Assembly: GCF_000156395.1 (NCBI RefSeq)
Contig: NZ_GG703820.1
Location: forward strand, 288,947 to 352,946
Length of the DNA: 64,000 nucleotides
Direction: 5' to 3'
Origin: Providencia rustigianii DSM 4541
Lineage (GTDB): Bacteria > Pseudomonadota > Gammaproteobacteria > Enterobacterales > Enterobacteriaceae
The notes under the pieces were generated by a model. That model was not told the origin of the DNA. It searched no databases and saw only the letters and a program-made list of their open reading frames with translations. Positions 37,290 through 46,397 of the stretch are shown here, piece after piece. Within the stretch, counting starts at the first letter, position 1; every line of letters starts with the position of its first letter. The translations under genes were made by a program, and so were the position numbers.

Positions 37290-37314
37290 GCGGAAAGACA
37301 GATCGTCTTTCCGC
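37290..37314 (-). terminator. Terminator after the CNT nucleoside transporter gene
   Basis: A perfect 10-bp stem GCGGAAAGAC/GTCTTTCCGC lies 16 bp beyond the stop codon, followed on the minus strand by TGTCATTTTCTTTT. Confidence 0.65.
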
Positions 37315-37329
37315 GCCAAAATGGAGGAA

Positions 37330-38625
37330 TTATAGTGCAGTCATTGCCGTCAATGTTAAGAAGAATCCAGCAATCGTTGCGCTCATTAAGTTAGATAATG
37401 TACCTGCCATAACGGCTTTCATTCCTAAACGGGCAACGTCACTACGACGATTTGGTGCCATTCCACCTAAACCACCAAGCAGGATTGCAACAGAAGACAA
37501 GTTGGCAAATCCACACAGGGCAAAAGAAATAATCGCTTTAGTATGATCAGACAGGACTTGTTTGCCTGCTGCGATTACATCCGCATCCGCCTTCATATAT
37601 TCACCGAAATTCATGAAAGCAACGAATTCGTTCACTACCACTTTTTGTCCGATGAAAGAGCCCGCTATCGTTGCTTCGCTCCATGGCACACCAATCAAAT
37701 AAGCAATTGGAGCAAATAACCACCCCAATAATAATTCAAGGGATAACTGTGGATAGTTAAACCATCCGCCAACACCACCTAAAATGCCGTTAATCAGTGC
37801 AATCAATGCAATGAAAGCCAGTAGCATCGCACCCACGTTCATGGCCAATTGCATACCTGATGCAGCGCCGGATGCCGCCGCATCAATAATATTTGTAGGG
37901 CGGTCTTCTTCGGCAATTAAATCAATAGCATTAACATTGTCTTTAGCGACTTCAGTCTCTGGCACCATTAACTTAGCAAATAATAAACCACCTGGCGCCG
38001 CCATAAAGGAGGCTGCAATCAGATATTCCATCGGTACACCCATTTGGGCATATCCCGCTAATACAGAACCTGCGACTGATGCTAAACCACCACACATAAT
38101 GGCAAATAATTCAGACGTGGTCATGGTTGCAATATAGGGACGAACAACCAGAGGCGCTTCTGTTTGACCAACGAAAATATTCGCAGTTGCAGAGAGTGAT
38201 TCAGTTCTTGAAGTACCCAGTACTTTTTGCAAACCACCACCTAAAACTTTGATGACCAGTTGCATGATGCCTAAGTAATACAGAACCGCAATTAATGATG
38301 AAAAGAATACAATGATAGGCAATACACGAAATGCAAATATAAAACCGCCACCACCAAATAGCTCGAACATCTTATCGGAAACCAGCCCACCAAAGATGAA
38401 GCTCATTCCATCTTGACCATAGCCGATGACTTTAGAAACAGCATCAGATATGCCTTGTAATACGCTACGACCCGCAGGTACATACAGGACAAATGCCCCA
38501 ACCGCTAACTGGATTAAAAAAGCACCGCCAACGGTACGAAGTCTAATCGCTCGACGATTGCTGGAGAAGAGAACGGCTATCGCAATAAGCACCGCCATCC
38601 CAACAATACTCATAATGAGTTGCAT
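37330..38625 (-). CDS. Concentrative nucleoside transporter, NupC/NupX family
   Basis: The 431-residue inner-membrane CNT protein imports nucleosides with protons. It has about nine hydrophobic segments and the CNT motifs [26 protein letters not shown] and [15 protein letters not shown]. It resembles E. coli NupC/NupX (YeiJ); which orthologue is unclear. The ATG at 38625 has AGGG upstream and is preferred to the GTG at 38643. It stands upstream of deoCABD on the same strand with its own CRP site, so it feeds that catabolic pathway. Confidence 0.92.
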   Translation of the reverse strand: MQLIMSIVGMAVLIAIAVLFSSNRRAIRLRTVGGAFLIQLAVGAFVLYVPAGRSVLQGISDAVSKVIGYGQDGMSFIFGGLVSDKMFELFGGGGFIFAFRVLPIIVFFSSLIAVLYYLGIMQLVIKVLGGGLQKVLGTSRTESLSATANIFVGQTEAPLVVRPYIATMTTSELFAIMCGGLASVAGSVLAGYAQMGVPMEYLIAASFMAAPGGLLFAKLMVPETEVAKDNVNAIDLIAEEDRPTNIIDAAASGAASGMQLAMNVGAMLLAFIALIALINGILGGVGGWFNYPQLSLELLLGWLFAPIAYLIGVPWSEATIAGSFIGQKVVVNEFVAFMNFGEYMKADADVIAAGKQVLSDHTKAIISFALCGFANLSSVAILLGGLGGMAPNRRSDVARLGMKAVMAGTLSNLMSATIAGFFLTLTAMTAL

Positions 38626-38779
38626 GGAAGTATCCCTGTTCACTTAATTCTAGGTTAATGTATAAAGAAACTCGCTAGAGTCCTTGAATCTTAGTTCGAT
38701 GATTATAACCAGTCATCATTAATAACTCGCAACATTCATCACAAATACAAAGTGAAATAAGTAACATAAATTCAAATCT

Positions 38780-38795
38780 TGTGATGAAAATCACA
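38780..38795. promoter_or_regulatory. CRP site upstream of the nucleoside transporter gene
   Basis: TGTGA-TGAAAA-TCACA is a perfect match to the CRP consensus, 155 bp upstream of the start codon. cAMP-CRP activation of nucleoside transport is known in enterobacteria. Confidence 0.75.
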
Positions 38796-38920
38796 ATTAA
38801 GAGTCAGTTTAGTCTGGAATAGCATTTCTGATATAGCTGAGGGAAGTAAAAACTGAATGGCTTTTAGTTGGAATAACAATAAAATAGATAAGTAAAAATA
38901 ATTAATTAATGAATTTAAAT

Positions 38921-39706
38921 CTAATTTAGATTAAATAAAATTTTGCTATTGTTGTAAAGTTGTTGCGCTATTTCATCCGGTGATTCGTGGCGAAGTTCAC
39001 ATAATGCACGAAAAACCCACTGAATGCGTTCGGGTCTATTTGGTTCTCCTTGAAAACCGGATACTGGCATATCAGGTGCATCCGTTTCAAAAACTAAACA
39101 ATTCAAGGGTAATTGCGCCATTACTTGCCGAGTTTTATTCGCCCTTTCATAGGTAATCGTTCCTCCGACACCAATGTAATAACCTAATTTCACGAAACTT
39201 TGTGCTTGTGACAAGCTACCGGAAAAACCATGCACGACTCCACGAGCTGGCACTTCATGTCGACGTAACATAGCGACTAATTGATCGTGGGATTTACGTG
39301 AATGTAAAATGACGGGAAGATCAAATTGTTTAGCGAGTTTTAATTGTCTCTGAAGCAGTGTTTGTTGCAATTCAAATAAAGGGTCTTGCATGTATAAATC
39401 CAACCCTATTTCCCCAATAGCGACACATTTTTGACTTGATTGTTTTAAATAAGAAACCAATTCGTCAAATTGAAACTCTTGGAATTGATTTAAATACAGT
39501 GGATGAAACCCCATTGCAGCATGTAACTGAGAATATTGATGAGCAAGCGCCCATACACGCTGAAAATTATCCGCACTCACCGAGGGGATAATAATATCAG
39601 TTATTCCAGCTTGTTTAGCCAATTCGAGATTTTCAGGGTATGAATCACTGAATGGGGGAAAATCAAAATGGCAATGGGTATCAATAAAACGAGGGCTATG
39701 CATCAT
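38921..39706 (-). CDS. yjjV: TatD-family metal-dependent hydrolase YjjV
   Basis: The 261-residue protein has TatD DNase motifs: FIDTHCHFDF at the N-terminus (metal-binding His-x-His), AIGEIGLD in the middle, ILHSRKSHDQL and VVHGFSGS, and the Asp in ETDAPDMP. It is a TIM-barrel phosphoesterase or nuclease. The start at 39706 (or the next ATG at 39703) lies inside the 3' end of yjjU, so the two are coupled. The upstream extension of the frame to 39754 lies wholly within yjjU and is not used. Confidence 0.93.
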   Translation of the reverse strand: MMHSPRFIDTHCHFDFPPFSDSYPENLELAKQAGITDIIIPSVSADNFQRVWALAHQYSQLHAAMGFHPLYLNQFQEFQFDELVSYLKQSSQKCVAIGEIGLDLYMQDPLFELQQTLLQRQLKLAKQFDLPVILHSRKSHDQLVAMLRRHEVPARGVVHGFSGSLSQAQSFVKLGYYIGVGGTITYERANKTRQVMAQLPLNCLVFETDAPDMPVSGFQGEPNRPERIQWVFRALCELRHESPDEIAQQLYNNSKILFNLN

Positions 39707-40775
39707 GAAGTTGATTATCCGGCATGACTGGAGCGCCAAACGTTTCAATGCCATTTTCCACTAATTCTTCAGCGAGGACGTCTTCTTTATGAGCCATTTC
39801 TAATGACCGCTTGTGAGATGCAAAACGACTAAAATGGGCATCATTACTCGCAAAATGTTGAGCCAATGTCGCCACGAAATAGCGTCCACAACGCCGACCG
39901 ACATGATAGTCCTGATTTAATGCACTAATTTTGCTGCCTAAAGCACTGCTTTTTAGTGGAGTTGGTGGATATATTTCAAAAATTTGGACACCATCAGGTG
40001 GATTTTCAATAAATTCTTGAGTTCGACGGTAGCTTTTTAAATGTACTTTCAGCATGGCAGCCATCCGTTGTAAAGCGCTGCTATCCCCCTCCAACCAACG
40101 AGTCATGCGTTTTAACCACTCAGGGGTAAAATACATTTGTGAAGGGACAGTACGAATAACCACAATCGTATCAGCGCCTCGATGATAAGCTTCCTCGACT
40201 GGAACTGCCGCACTAATTCCCCCGTCATGGTACAAACGACCATCAAGCTCAACACCCGTGCGATAAAAACCGGGAATCGCACTGGAAGCACGGATCATAT
40301 CGAGCCATGAATCCGCATTAGGCTGCAAAAATTCAGCTGAAAAATCATCGCTACGGCTAGCCCCCATATAGAATTCTCGGCCAGAATTGAGTAATTCCAG
40401 CCCTGCATCCATGTTCAGTGGAAATTCTTTCGCCGTCGTAGAGATTAACCAATCTAAATCAATCAAATGACCGCCACGAATAAATCGTAATGGGTTAAAA
40501 AATTCTGAGTTAGTGGTGTATCGAGTGATCACTCGTCGGGCATATCCAGCCTGACCACAGATATAAGCAGAAAGATTTTGAGCTCCCGCAGACGTACCAA
40601 TCATCAAATCGAAAGGGTTAAAGTTTTCGATTAGGAATTCATCCAGAACACCAGCAGTAAAGATCCCTCGCTGTCCCCCACCTTCACAAATAAGGGCAGT
40701 TTTACCTGAATTGATCTCATCAAAAAATGCGAGCGGCTCAATTGTGCCTAACGTGACTGGAACATGTTTTCCCAT
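39696..40775 (-). CDS. yjjU: Patatin-like phospholipase YjjU
   Basis: The 359-residue protein has the patatin oxyanion motif CEGGGQRGIF near residue 32, the nucleophile serine in IGTSAG near 64, and the catalytic Asp in YHDGGISAAVP. It is a predicted cytoplasmic serine esterase acting on phospholipids; the physiological substrate is unknown. The ATG at 40775 gives the E. coli-like start MG-VPVTLG and was chosen over 40817. It overlaps yjjV. Confidence 0.93.
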   Translation of the reverse strand: MGKHVPVTLGTIEPLAFFDEINSGKTALICEGGGQRGIFTAGVLDEFLIENFNPFDLMIGTSAGAQNLSAYICGQAGYARRVITRYTTNSEFFNPLRFIRGGHLIDLDWLISTTAKEFPLNMDAGLELLNSGREFYMGASRSDDFSAEFLQPNADSWLDMIRASSAIPGFYRTGVELDGRLYHDGGISAAVPVEEAYHRGADTIVVIRTVPSQMYFTPEWLKRMTRWLEGDSSALQRMAAMLKVHLKSYRRTQEFIENPPDGVQIFEIYPPTPLKSSALGSKISALNQDYHVGRRCGRYFVATLAQHFASNDAHFSRFASHKRSLEMAHKEDVLAEELVENGIETFGAPVMPDNQLHDA

Positions 40776-40873
40776 ACTAACCCTTTTTGCCATTGGCGTA
40801 TTTGCAACCAAACCCACGAAATAATGTGTTGATTGGTTTTCATTGAACTCTTTTCAGCGGGATAAAGAATGGC

Positions 40874-40904
40874 AAAATGAGCTTTCTAATGAAAGCTCAT
40901 TTTT
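40874..40904 (-). terminator. Terminator of the BON lipoprotein gene
   Basis: The stem AAAATGAGCTTTC/GAAAGCTCATTTT lies 8 bp beyond the stop codon, with A/T-rich flanks on both sides. Confidence 0.75.
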
Positions 40905-40911
40905 AGACAAA

Positions 40912-41325
40912 TTACTTATTGGTAAGTACTAAGCCATTTTGTACAGATTTAACCCCTTTTGCGCTGGCGGCAATCTGTGTAATTTGATTGATTGTGTCAC
41001 TAGATTTAATAAAGCCTGATAAGTAAACCACACCATTAACGGTTTTTACCGAGACGCTATTACTCGGGATCCCACTGGTACTCAGTAATTTACTTTTAAT
41101 GTCAGCGGTAATCGCAGAATCATCGATATAGGTATCGGTGCTTTTCACACCGCTAGAGATGGCATTTCCCGTATCTTTGCCCGCTATCTCAACTGTTTTA
41201 CCCGCACTATCCCATGTTTCTGACGCTTGTTTTTTCAATGCGCTATCGGATGATGAGCTACATGCAAATAATGCCCAACTCAACCCAATGACACCCAAAG
41301 AACGTAAGATGGCGATCTTTTTCAT
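40912..41325 (-). CDS. OsmY-like lipoprotein with a single BON domain
   Basis: The 137-residue protein has a lipoprotein signal (LFAC, acylated Cys22, followed by a Ser-rich linker) and one BON domain (about 68-135, ITADIKSKLLSTSG, then VNGVVYLSG). It sits where E. coli has osmY, upstream of yjjU, but OsmY is a soluble periplasmic protein of 201 residues with two BON domains. Ser at +2 predicts outer-membrane location. A stress-related envelope role is likely by family. Confidence 0.85.
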   Translation of the reverse strand: MKKIAILRSLGVIGLSWALFACSSSSDSALKKQASETWDSAGKTVEIAGKDTGNAISSGVKSTDTYIDDSAITADIKSKLLSTSGIPSNSVSVKTVNGVVYLSGFIKSSDTINQITQIAASAKGVKSVQNGLVLTNK

Positions 41326-41541
41326 TGGAACCTTCCTCTTGCTATGATTATCAGACTAACGATGTTATAGCCTAAGTAAAAAACAGACAAAGATAAAGCC
41401 AAATAATAGGTTAATCAGTCTATTTCATAAGCAATTTGAATATTAGCAGAAAAACATTCTTAATCTGATGATTTAAAAAGGGTGCTTGTATCACCAGCCT
41501 CAACAGAAATGAGAAATGTGGGGGAAAGTTCCCCCACCAGA

Positions 41542-41685
41542 CTACTCAGTGCAAGATAGAGTAGCTTGAACCGCCGTATTTCCACTGATCACGCTAAAAG
41601 AACACAGCCTATCGCGCATCAATAATGAAAGCCCTAAAACCGTGATACACACGGCTATCAGCCCCATCAGGGTAAACTTGGTCAT
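41542..41685 (-). CDS. Hok/Gef-family type I toxin, copy 1
   Basis: This 47-residue peptide was found by reading the minus strand. It starts MTKFTLMGLIAVCITVLGL, a single membrane span, and continues RDRLCSFSVISGNTAVQATL, which carries the Hok/Gef signature (LC, then I-x-x-G-x-T-x-V-x-A). Hok peptides insert into the inner membrane and collapse its potential. Expression should be blocked by the antisense RNA at 41727-41786. The start codon overlaps the stop of a mok-like frame (ATGA), as in hok/mok coupling. Confidence 0.88.
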   Translation of the reverse strand: MTKFTLMGLIAVCITVLGLSLLMRDRLCSFSVISGNTAVQATLSCTE

Positions 41686-41726
41686 TCCTCTTGACTCCTG
41701 TATATAAAGGAGACAGAATCAAGTTG

Positions 41727-41786
41727 TTGGGACGAGAAACTGCCTCGGGTTAATGGTAAAACATAACTCGGGGCTTTCGTCTTTTT
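41727..41786 (+). ncRNA. Sok-like antisense RNA, copy 1
   Basis: A plus-strand promoter TTGACT (41691-41696), 17-bp spacer, CAGAAT (41714-41719) predicts an RNA starting near 41727. It would contain GCCTCGGGTTAATGG and CTCGGGGC, then CTTTTT near 41781. Its complement is the leader of the hok transcript, and the sequence resembles plasmid R1 Sok (CCTCGTGG, GTTAATG, ACGGGGC). Ends are inferred. Confidence 0.65.
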
Positions 41787-42022
41787 GGCTCTTGGCAAAT
41801 GCTTGAACCAAAATGATCCAAGCACCCACCGCCATCATAGCAAGAATATGCTAACAATCCGCCATGAAATATCATTATCAGATTGAATTTATTGATTATT
41901 TAGTGATTTAACTAACGGGAATAACTCATGTCATTGAGTGAATAATTTCGATATGAGAAAGGGCGCTTGTATCACCAGCCTCAACAAAAATGAGAAATGT
42001 GGGGGAAAGCTCCCCCACCAGA

Positions 42023-42166
42023 CTACTCAGTGCAAGATAGAGTAGCTTGAACCGCTGTATTTCCACTGATCACGCTAAAAGAACACAACCTATCGCGCAT
42101 CAATAATGAAAGCCCTAAAACCGTGATACACACGGCTATCAGCCCCATCAGGGTAAACTTGGTCAT
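42023..42166 (-). CDS. Hok/Gef-family type I toxin, copy 2
   Basis: This is the second 47-residue Hok-like peptide, with the same predicted amino-acid sequence as copy 1; at least two silent differences separate the genes (in the Leu codon of RLC and the Thr codon of NTAV). The membrane span, RDRLC and ISGNTAVQA motifs are intact. The start overlaps the stop of the mok-like frame. Retention of identical protein with silent changes suggests selection or recent duplication. Confidence 0.88.
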   Translation of the reverse strand: MTKFTLMGLIAVCITVLGLSLLMRDRLCSFSVISGNTAVQATLSCTE

Positions 42167-42354
42167 TCCTCTTGACTCCTGTATATAAAGGAGACAGAAT
42201 CAAGTTGTTGAGCGTGAGACTGCCTCGGGTTAATGGTAAAACATAACTCGGGGCTTTCGTCTTTTTGGCTCTTGCAAATGCTTGAACCAAAATGATCCAA
42301 GCACCCACCACCATCATAGCAAGAATATGCTAACAATCCGCCATGAAGTGGCAT
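42163..42354 (-). CDS. mok-like overlapping reading frame of hok copy 2
   Basis: This frame of up to 63 codons runs through the hok leader and ends in IYRSQEE with TGA overlapping the hok ATG. In the R1 system, translation of mok is needed for hok translation, and Sok blocks mok. The true start within the frame is unknown; the only initial ATG is at 42354. In copy 1 two length changes alter the upstream part of this frame, though its last 16 codons are the same. Confidence 0.45.
   Translation of the reverse strand: MPLHGGLLAYSCYDGGGCLDHFGSSICKSQKDESPELCFTINPRQSHAQQLDSVSFIYRSQEE
42208..42266 (+). ncRNA. Sok-like antisense RNA, copy 2
   Basis: A promoter TTGACT (42172-42177), 17-bp spacer, CAGAAT (42195-42200) predicts a start near 42208. 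The RNA would include TGCCTCGGGTTAATGG and AACTCGGGGC and end in CTTTTT near 42266. It is antisense to the hok copy 2 leader. It differs from copy 1 mainly in the first 15 bases, so cross-regulation between copies is possible. Confidence 0.65.
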
Positions 42355-42390
42355 TATCAGATTGAATTCATTAACTATTTAGCGATTTGA

Positions 42391-42417
42391 ATAAAAATGG
42401 CTCATATTACTGAGCCA
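42391..42417 (-). terminator. prfC terminator
   Basis: The stem TGGCTC/GAGCCA followed by TTTTTAT on the minus strand lies 36 bp after the prfC stop codon. Confidence 0.75.
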
Positions 42418-42452
42418 CTTTGAATGGGATGAATTAATAGAACGGTTGTGAA

Positions 42453-44042
42453 TTAGTGTTCCCGTGTCTTCCTGAATCTAACTTCAGGATAACGTTCACT
42501 CGTTAGATTTAAATTTACCATCGTTGGTGCGATATACGATAAATTATCGCCGCCATCTAACGCCAAGTTTTGTTCATTTTTGCGTTTAAATTCTTCGAAT
42601 TTCTTCACATCATCACATTCAACCCAACGCGCTGTAGAAACGTTCACCGTTTCATAAATTGCTTCAACGTTATATTCGCTTTTCAAGCGAGAAACTACCA
42701 CGTCAAACTGCAGCACACCAACCGCACCTACAATCAAATCATTGTTGGTTAATGGGCGGAATACCTGTACAGCACCCTCTTCGGATAACTGAACCAGACC
42801 TTTTAATAGCTGTTTCTGTTTTAACGGATCACGTAAGCGGATACGACGGAATAGCTCAGGAGCAAAGTTAGGGATACCCGTGAATTTCAGATCTTCACCT
42901 TGAGTAAAGGTATCACCAATCTGAATAGTGCCATGGTTATGCAAGCCAATAATATCCCCAGCATAAGCATGCTCAACTTGAGAACGATCACCCGCCATAA
43001 AGGTCAGAGCATCTGAGATCACCACATCTTTCTTAGTTCGCACTTGGCGTAGTTTCATTCCTTTTTCATAGGTACCTGAAACAATACGCATAAAAGCAAC
43101 ACGGTCGCGATGTTTTGGATCCATATTTGCCTGAATTTTAAAAACGAACCCAGTAAATTTCTCTTCTGTCGCTTCTACTTCACGTACATCTGTTTTACGC
43201 GCTTGTGGTGCTGGAGCCCATTTAACTAAACCATCGAGCATGTGGTCAACACCAAAGTTACCGAGTGCTGTACCAAAGAAAACAGGGGTCAATTCACCCT
43301 CAAGGAAAGCATCATGGTCAAACTCATGAGAAGCTCCTTGAACAAGTTCTAATTCTTCACGAAGTTGTGAAGCAAGATCTTCACCAACAGCGGCATCCAG
43401 TTCTGGATTATTAAGCCCTTTAACAATGCGAACTTCTTGGATAGTGTGACCTTGACCTGTTTGATACAGAATGGTTTCGTCACGCAGTAAATGATAAACC
43501 CCTTTGAATAATTTACCGCAACCAATTGGCCATGTGATTGGGCAACAAGCTATTTTTAGCTCATTTTCCACTTCATCCAATAGCTCCATTGGGTCACGAA
43601 TATCACGGTCTAATTTATTCATGAATGTCAAAATTGGCGTATCACGTAAACGGGTGACTTCCATTAATTTGCGTGTACGATCCTCGACCCCTTTACCTGA
43701 GTCAATGACCATCAAGCAACAGTCAACAGCGGTTAATGTCCGATAAGTATCTTCAGAGAAGTCTTCATGTCCAGGGGTATCAAGGAGGTTTACCAAGCAA
43801 TCGTTATAAGGAAATTGCATCACAGAAGTTGTGATCGAAATACCACGCTGCTTTTCCATTTCCATCCAGTCTGATTTAGCGTGTTGGTTCGAACCACGCC
43901 CTTTTACTGTTCCTGCGCGTTGGATCGCGTTTCCAAACAGTAATACTTTTTCAGTAATGGTCGTTTTACCCGCATCGGGGTGAGAAATAATAGCAAACGT
44001 TCTGCGTGTGCTAACTTCATGAAGAAAATTCTGATCTGTCAT
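42453..44042 (-). CDS. prfC: Peptide chain release factor 3
   Basis: The 529-residue length is identical to E. coli RF3. This translational GTPase recycles RF1 and RF2 from the ribosome. G1 [10 protein letters not shown] is near residue 18, G3 DTPGHEDF near 88 and G4 MNKLDRD near 141. Domains 2 and 3 follow and the C-terminus ends [10 protein letters not shown]. It is transcribed alone on the minus strand with a terminator after it. Confidence 0.97.
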   Translation of the reverse strand: MTDQNFLHEVSTRRTFAIISHPDAGKTTITEKVLLFGNAIQRAGTVKGRGSNQHAKSDWMEMEKQRGISITTSVMQFPYNDCLVNLLDTPGHEDFSEDTYRTLTAVDCCLMVIDSGKGVEDRTRKLMEVTRLRDTPILTFMNKLDRDIRDPMELLDEVENELKIACCPITWPIGCGKLFKGVYHLLRDETILYQTGQGHTIQEVRIVKGLNNPELDAAVGEDLASQLREELELVQGASHEFDHDAFLEGELTPVFFGTALGNFGVDHMLDGLVKWAPAPQARKTDVREVEATEEKFTGFVFKIQANMDPKHRDRVAFMRIVSGTYEKGMKLRQVRTKKDVVISDALTFMAGDRSQVEHAYAGDIIGLHNHGTIQIGDTFTQGEDLKFTGIPNFAPELFRRIRLRDPLKQKQLLKGLVQLSEEGAVQVFRPLTNNDLIVGAVGVLQFDVVVSRLKSEYNVEAIYETVNVSTARWVECDDVKKFEEFKRKNEQNLALDGGDNLSYIAPTMVNLNLTSERYPEVRFRKTREH

Positions 44043-44228
44043 TTAACCGTTCTTTTCGTTTATATCCAGATTTGTATTGGCATCGGGAAGAGGCTCTAGG
44101 TAGCTCTAAGCGCAGCAAATCCGTCTTGTTGATCGTAATTGGCGGTTATTTTCGCAGATCTTGGGGTTATAAACAATCAGAGCCTGCCATGTTCAGGTCT
44201 TCATTCCTTTGAAGACCCTTTATCAAAA

Positions 44229-45299
44229 TTATTTCAACTGTGATACTAGTTGAGCAATTGACTGTCCCAGATCCTGTGTACTGGCATTTCCGCCCATATC
44301 ACGCGTTAAATGACGACGTTCACGAATAGCCATTTCTACTGCGGTCATTATCGTGTCATGCATCTCTTGGCAACCTAAATGCTGCATCATCATCGCCGCA
44401 GCCCAAATGGTCCCTATAGGGTTAGCAATATTTTGCCCTGCAATATCTGGTGCGGAGCCATGAACTGGTTCAAACATGGATGGGAATTGTTTTTCAGGGT
44501 TAATATTTGCGGATGGGGCAATCGCAATAGTTCCCGTGCAAGCAGGACCTAAATCGGAAAGAATATCGCCAAATAAATTAGAACCAACAATCACATCGTA
44601 AAACTCCGGCATTCTCACTAAATTAGCCGCAAAAATATCGATATGGAATTGATCAACTTTGACATCCGGATACTGTTTAGCCATCTCAGCGACACGGCTA
44701 TCCCAATAAGGCATTGAGTGAAATAAGCCATTAGATTTGGTTGCCGAACTTAAATGTTTTTTATCGCGAGAACGGGCAAGTTCGAAAGCATATTTTAAAA
44801 TACGGTCAGTGCCTTTACGGGTAAAAATACTTTGCTGGGATACCATTTCATCTTCAGTACCTTCATATTGAATCCCACCAATAGCCGAGTATTCCCCTTC
44901 AACATTTTCACGTACCACATAGAAATCAATATCACCCGGTTTTTTATCGGCTAATGGGCATTTAATACCGTCAAATAAACGGACAGGACGCAGATTAACA
45001 TATTGATTAAATGCACGGCGAATTGGCAGTAATAAACCCCATAATGAAATGTGATCAGGAACGCCGGGAAAGCCTACGGCACCAAGAAAAATAGCATCAA
45101 ATTTTTTGAGTTGTTCTAAACCATCCTCAGGCATCATTCGCCCCGTTCGATGGTAGGTTTCACATGACCAGTCAAAGTGGGTGAAGTTTAATTTTATATC
45201 ATGCTTTTTCGCTGCTGCTTCTAAAACGCGTAAACCTTCTGGGATCACTTCCATACCGATACCATCGCCCGGTATCACCGCTATATTGAACTGTGTCAT
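44229..45299 (-). CDS. Tartrate/D-malate dehydrogenase (decarboxylating), DmlA-like
   Basis: The 356-residue protein belongs to the isocitrate/isopropylmalate dehydrogenase family. It has IPGDGIGMEV at the N-terminus, VNLRPVRLF, the substrate-binding YVVRENVEGEYS near residue 138, NLFGDILSDLGP and EPVHGSAPDIAG. The pattern is that of tartrate dehydrogenase and E. coli DmlA rather than LeuB. It oxidises and decarboxylates D-malate or tartrate with NAD. The ATG at 45299 has GAGGCG upstream. It is a single gene. Confidence 0.88.
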   Translation of the reverse strand: MTQFNIAVIPGDGIGMEVIPEGLRVLEAAAKKHDIKLNFTHFDWSCETYHRTGRMMPEDGLEQLKKFDAIFLGAVGFPGVPDHISLWGLLLPIRRAFNQYVNLRPVRLFDGIKCPLADKKPGDIDFYVVRENVEGEYSAIGGIQYEGTEDEMVSQQSIFTRKGTDRILKYAFELARSRDKKHLSSATKSNGLFHSMPYWDSRVAEMAKQYPDVKVDQFHIDIFAANLVRMPEFYDVIVGSNLFGDILSDLGPACTGTIAIAPSANINPEKQFPSMFEPVHGSAPDIAGQNIANPIGTIWAAAMMMQHLGCQEMHDTIMTAVEMAIRERRHLTRDMGGNASTQDLGQSIAQLVSQLK

Positions 45300-45412
45300 T
45301 CGCAACGCCTCTTATTATTGTGTCTTCATATGCTCCAATACAAAAAACCACGAATCACAATAAATTGCTACATCGTGGTTTCTTTTTTAAATCTATTTGA
45401 CGGAATAATTTA

Positions 45413-45883
45413 TTATGCTTTCTGGCTAAACATATCTTCACTAAATAATGTTAGTGCCAATACCAACGCATCTTCTCGACCTGTTTTTGTTGGATAATAA
45501 TCTTTGCGCACCGTTGCTTGTTGAAAACCTAATTTATCATATAAATGAATAGCGGAAGCATTCGATTCCCGAACCTCTAGCCACAGGGTCATGATCCCTT
45601 TTTTTATCAGATCATCAATTAATTTTTCTAAGAGTTGCCGACCATAACCATGTCCTTGAAAATCAGGATGGATAGCGATATTAAATAAAGTTGCCTCATC
45701 CAGAACATACTGGGTTATCGCGTATCCAATGATTTGATTATTAACCGAAATTTTTAAATTATGATATTTCTCACCTTGATTGCCATAAAAAACACGTTCA
45801 GTCCATGGAAAATCATGGCTTAGTTTCTCAATTAAGAAGGCAGTGGCGAGGTCAGATTGCTTTAGTGTTGAAATTTTCATCAT
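45413..45883 (-). CDS. rimI: Ribosomal protein S18 alanine N-acetyltransferase
   Basis: The 156-residue GNAT protein matches RimI: NQGEKYHNL, AITQYVLDEATLFNIAIHPDFQGHGYGRQLLE, LWLEVRESNASAIHLYDKLGF and DYYPTKTGREDALVLAL. It acetylates the N-terminus of S18. The start lies within the 3' end of holD, as in E. coli; the ATG at 45880 is an alternative. The longer frame to 45919 lacks support. Confidence 0.94.
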   Translation of the reverse strand: MMKISTLKQSDLATAFLIEKLSHDFPWTERVFYGNQGEKYHNLKISVNNQIIGYAITQYVLDEATLFNIAIHPDFQGHGYGRQLLEKLIDDLIKKGIMTLWLEVRESNASAIHLYDKLGFQQATVRKDYYPTKTGREDALVLALTLFSEDMFSQKA

Positions 45884-46262
45884 ATTGATAAATCTGTTTC
45901 CATAGCGCCTGTTTAGCATGACTGCTTGCTATCAGTTCAGATAAAACAGGAGAAATAAATGTGAATTTTGAACCCTCGGGATGAATTTCATTTCCTAATA
46001 CCCAACAAGGAATTGTTATTGGTGTTGGGATTAACTTTAACTGCTCAGAATTAATACACACCATATCCGTCTCATCGATATCCATGGTGAAAAAAATATC
46101 TTTTAACAGTTGGCTGTTTAAATCGAGGTTCTCATCAGTAATAATAATAAGCTTAGTCGACTCGGGAATACGAACACCTCGTTCACCACGTAACACAGCC
46201 GGATTTCTCACCATCCATTGAGTAATCCCCATTTGTTCTAAAAGTCTGTCACGTCGTGTCAT
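45852..46262 (-). CDS. holD: DNA polymerase III psi subunit
   Basis: The 136-residue protein is the psi subunit of the clamp loader, linking it to chi and SSB. It begins TRRDRLLEQMGITQWMVRNPAVLRGERG, the conserved HolD N-terminus, with the rest diverging as usual. Length is close to the E. coli protein (137). It overlaps rimI by about 30 bp and is divergent from rsmC. Confidence 0.93.
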   Translation of the reverse strand: MTRRDRLLEQMGITQWMVRNPAVLRGERGVRIPESTKLIIITDENLDLNSQLLKDIFFTMDIDETDMVCINSEQLKLIPTPITIPCWVLGNEIHPEGSKFTFISPVLSELIASSHAKQALWKQIYQYDENFNTKAI

Positions 46263-46397
46263 TGCTTTTTCCCGTCGTTATTTTACGACCACATCTTATC
46301 AAAGGGGATTAATAGCGCCAACAGAGCAATGCTATTTATCTTTTTTCTGGTAAGGTAGCGACCGTGGTTAATTATCATTTTAGGAGATAGACAGGAT

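Larger units (their letters stand above)
41481..42405. repeat. Tandem duplication containing two hok/sok loci
   Basis: Two direct copies of about 440 bp (about 41481-41925 and 41962-42405) have an offset of 481 bp at the left end and 480 at the right, because of small indels. They share the toxin gene, the antisense RNA region and the upstream leader. Differences in the toxin frame are synonymous, while the leader carries several substitutions and two length changes. Confidence 0.9.

Noticed and set aside
42090..42317. A 75-codon minus-strand frame overlapping hok copy 2
   Set aside because: It is in a different frame from both hok and the coupled mok frame, has no ribosome-binding site, and is not kept in copy 1.
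41481..42405. Reading the 440-bp duplication as an insertion sequence
   Set aside because: No transposase or terminal inverted repeats; contents are explained by the hok/sok loci.
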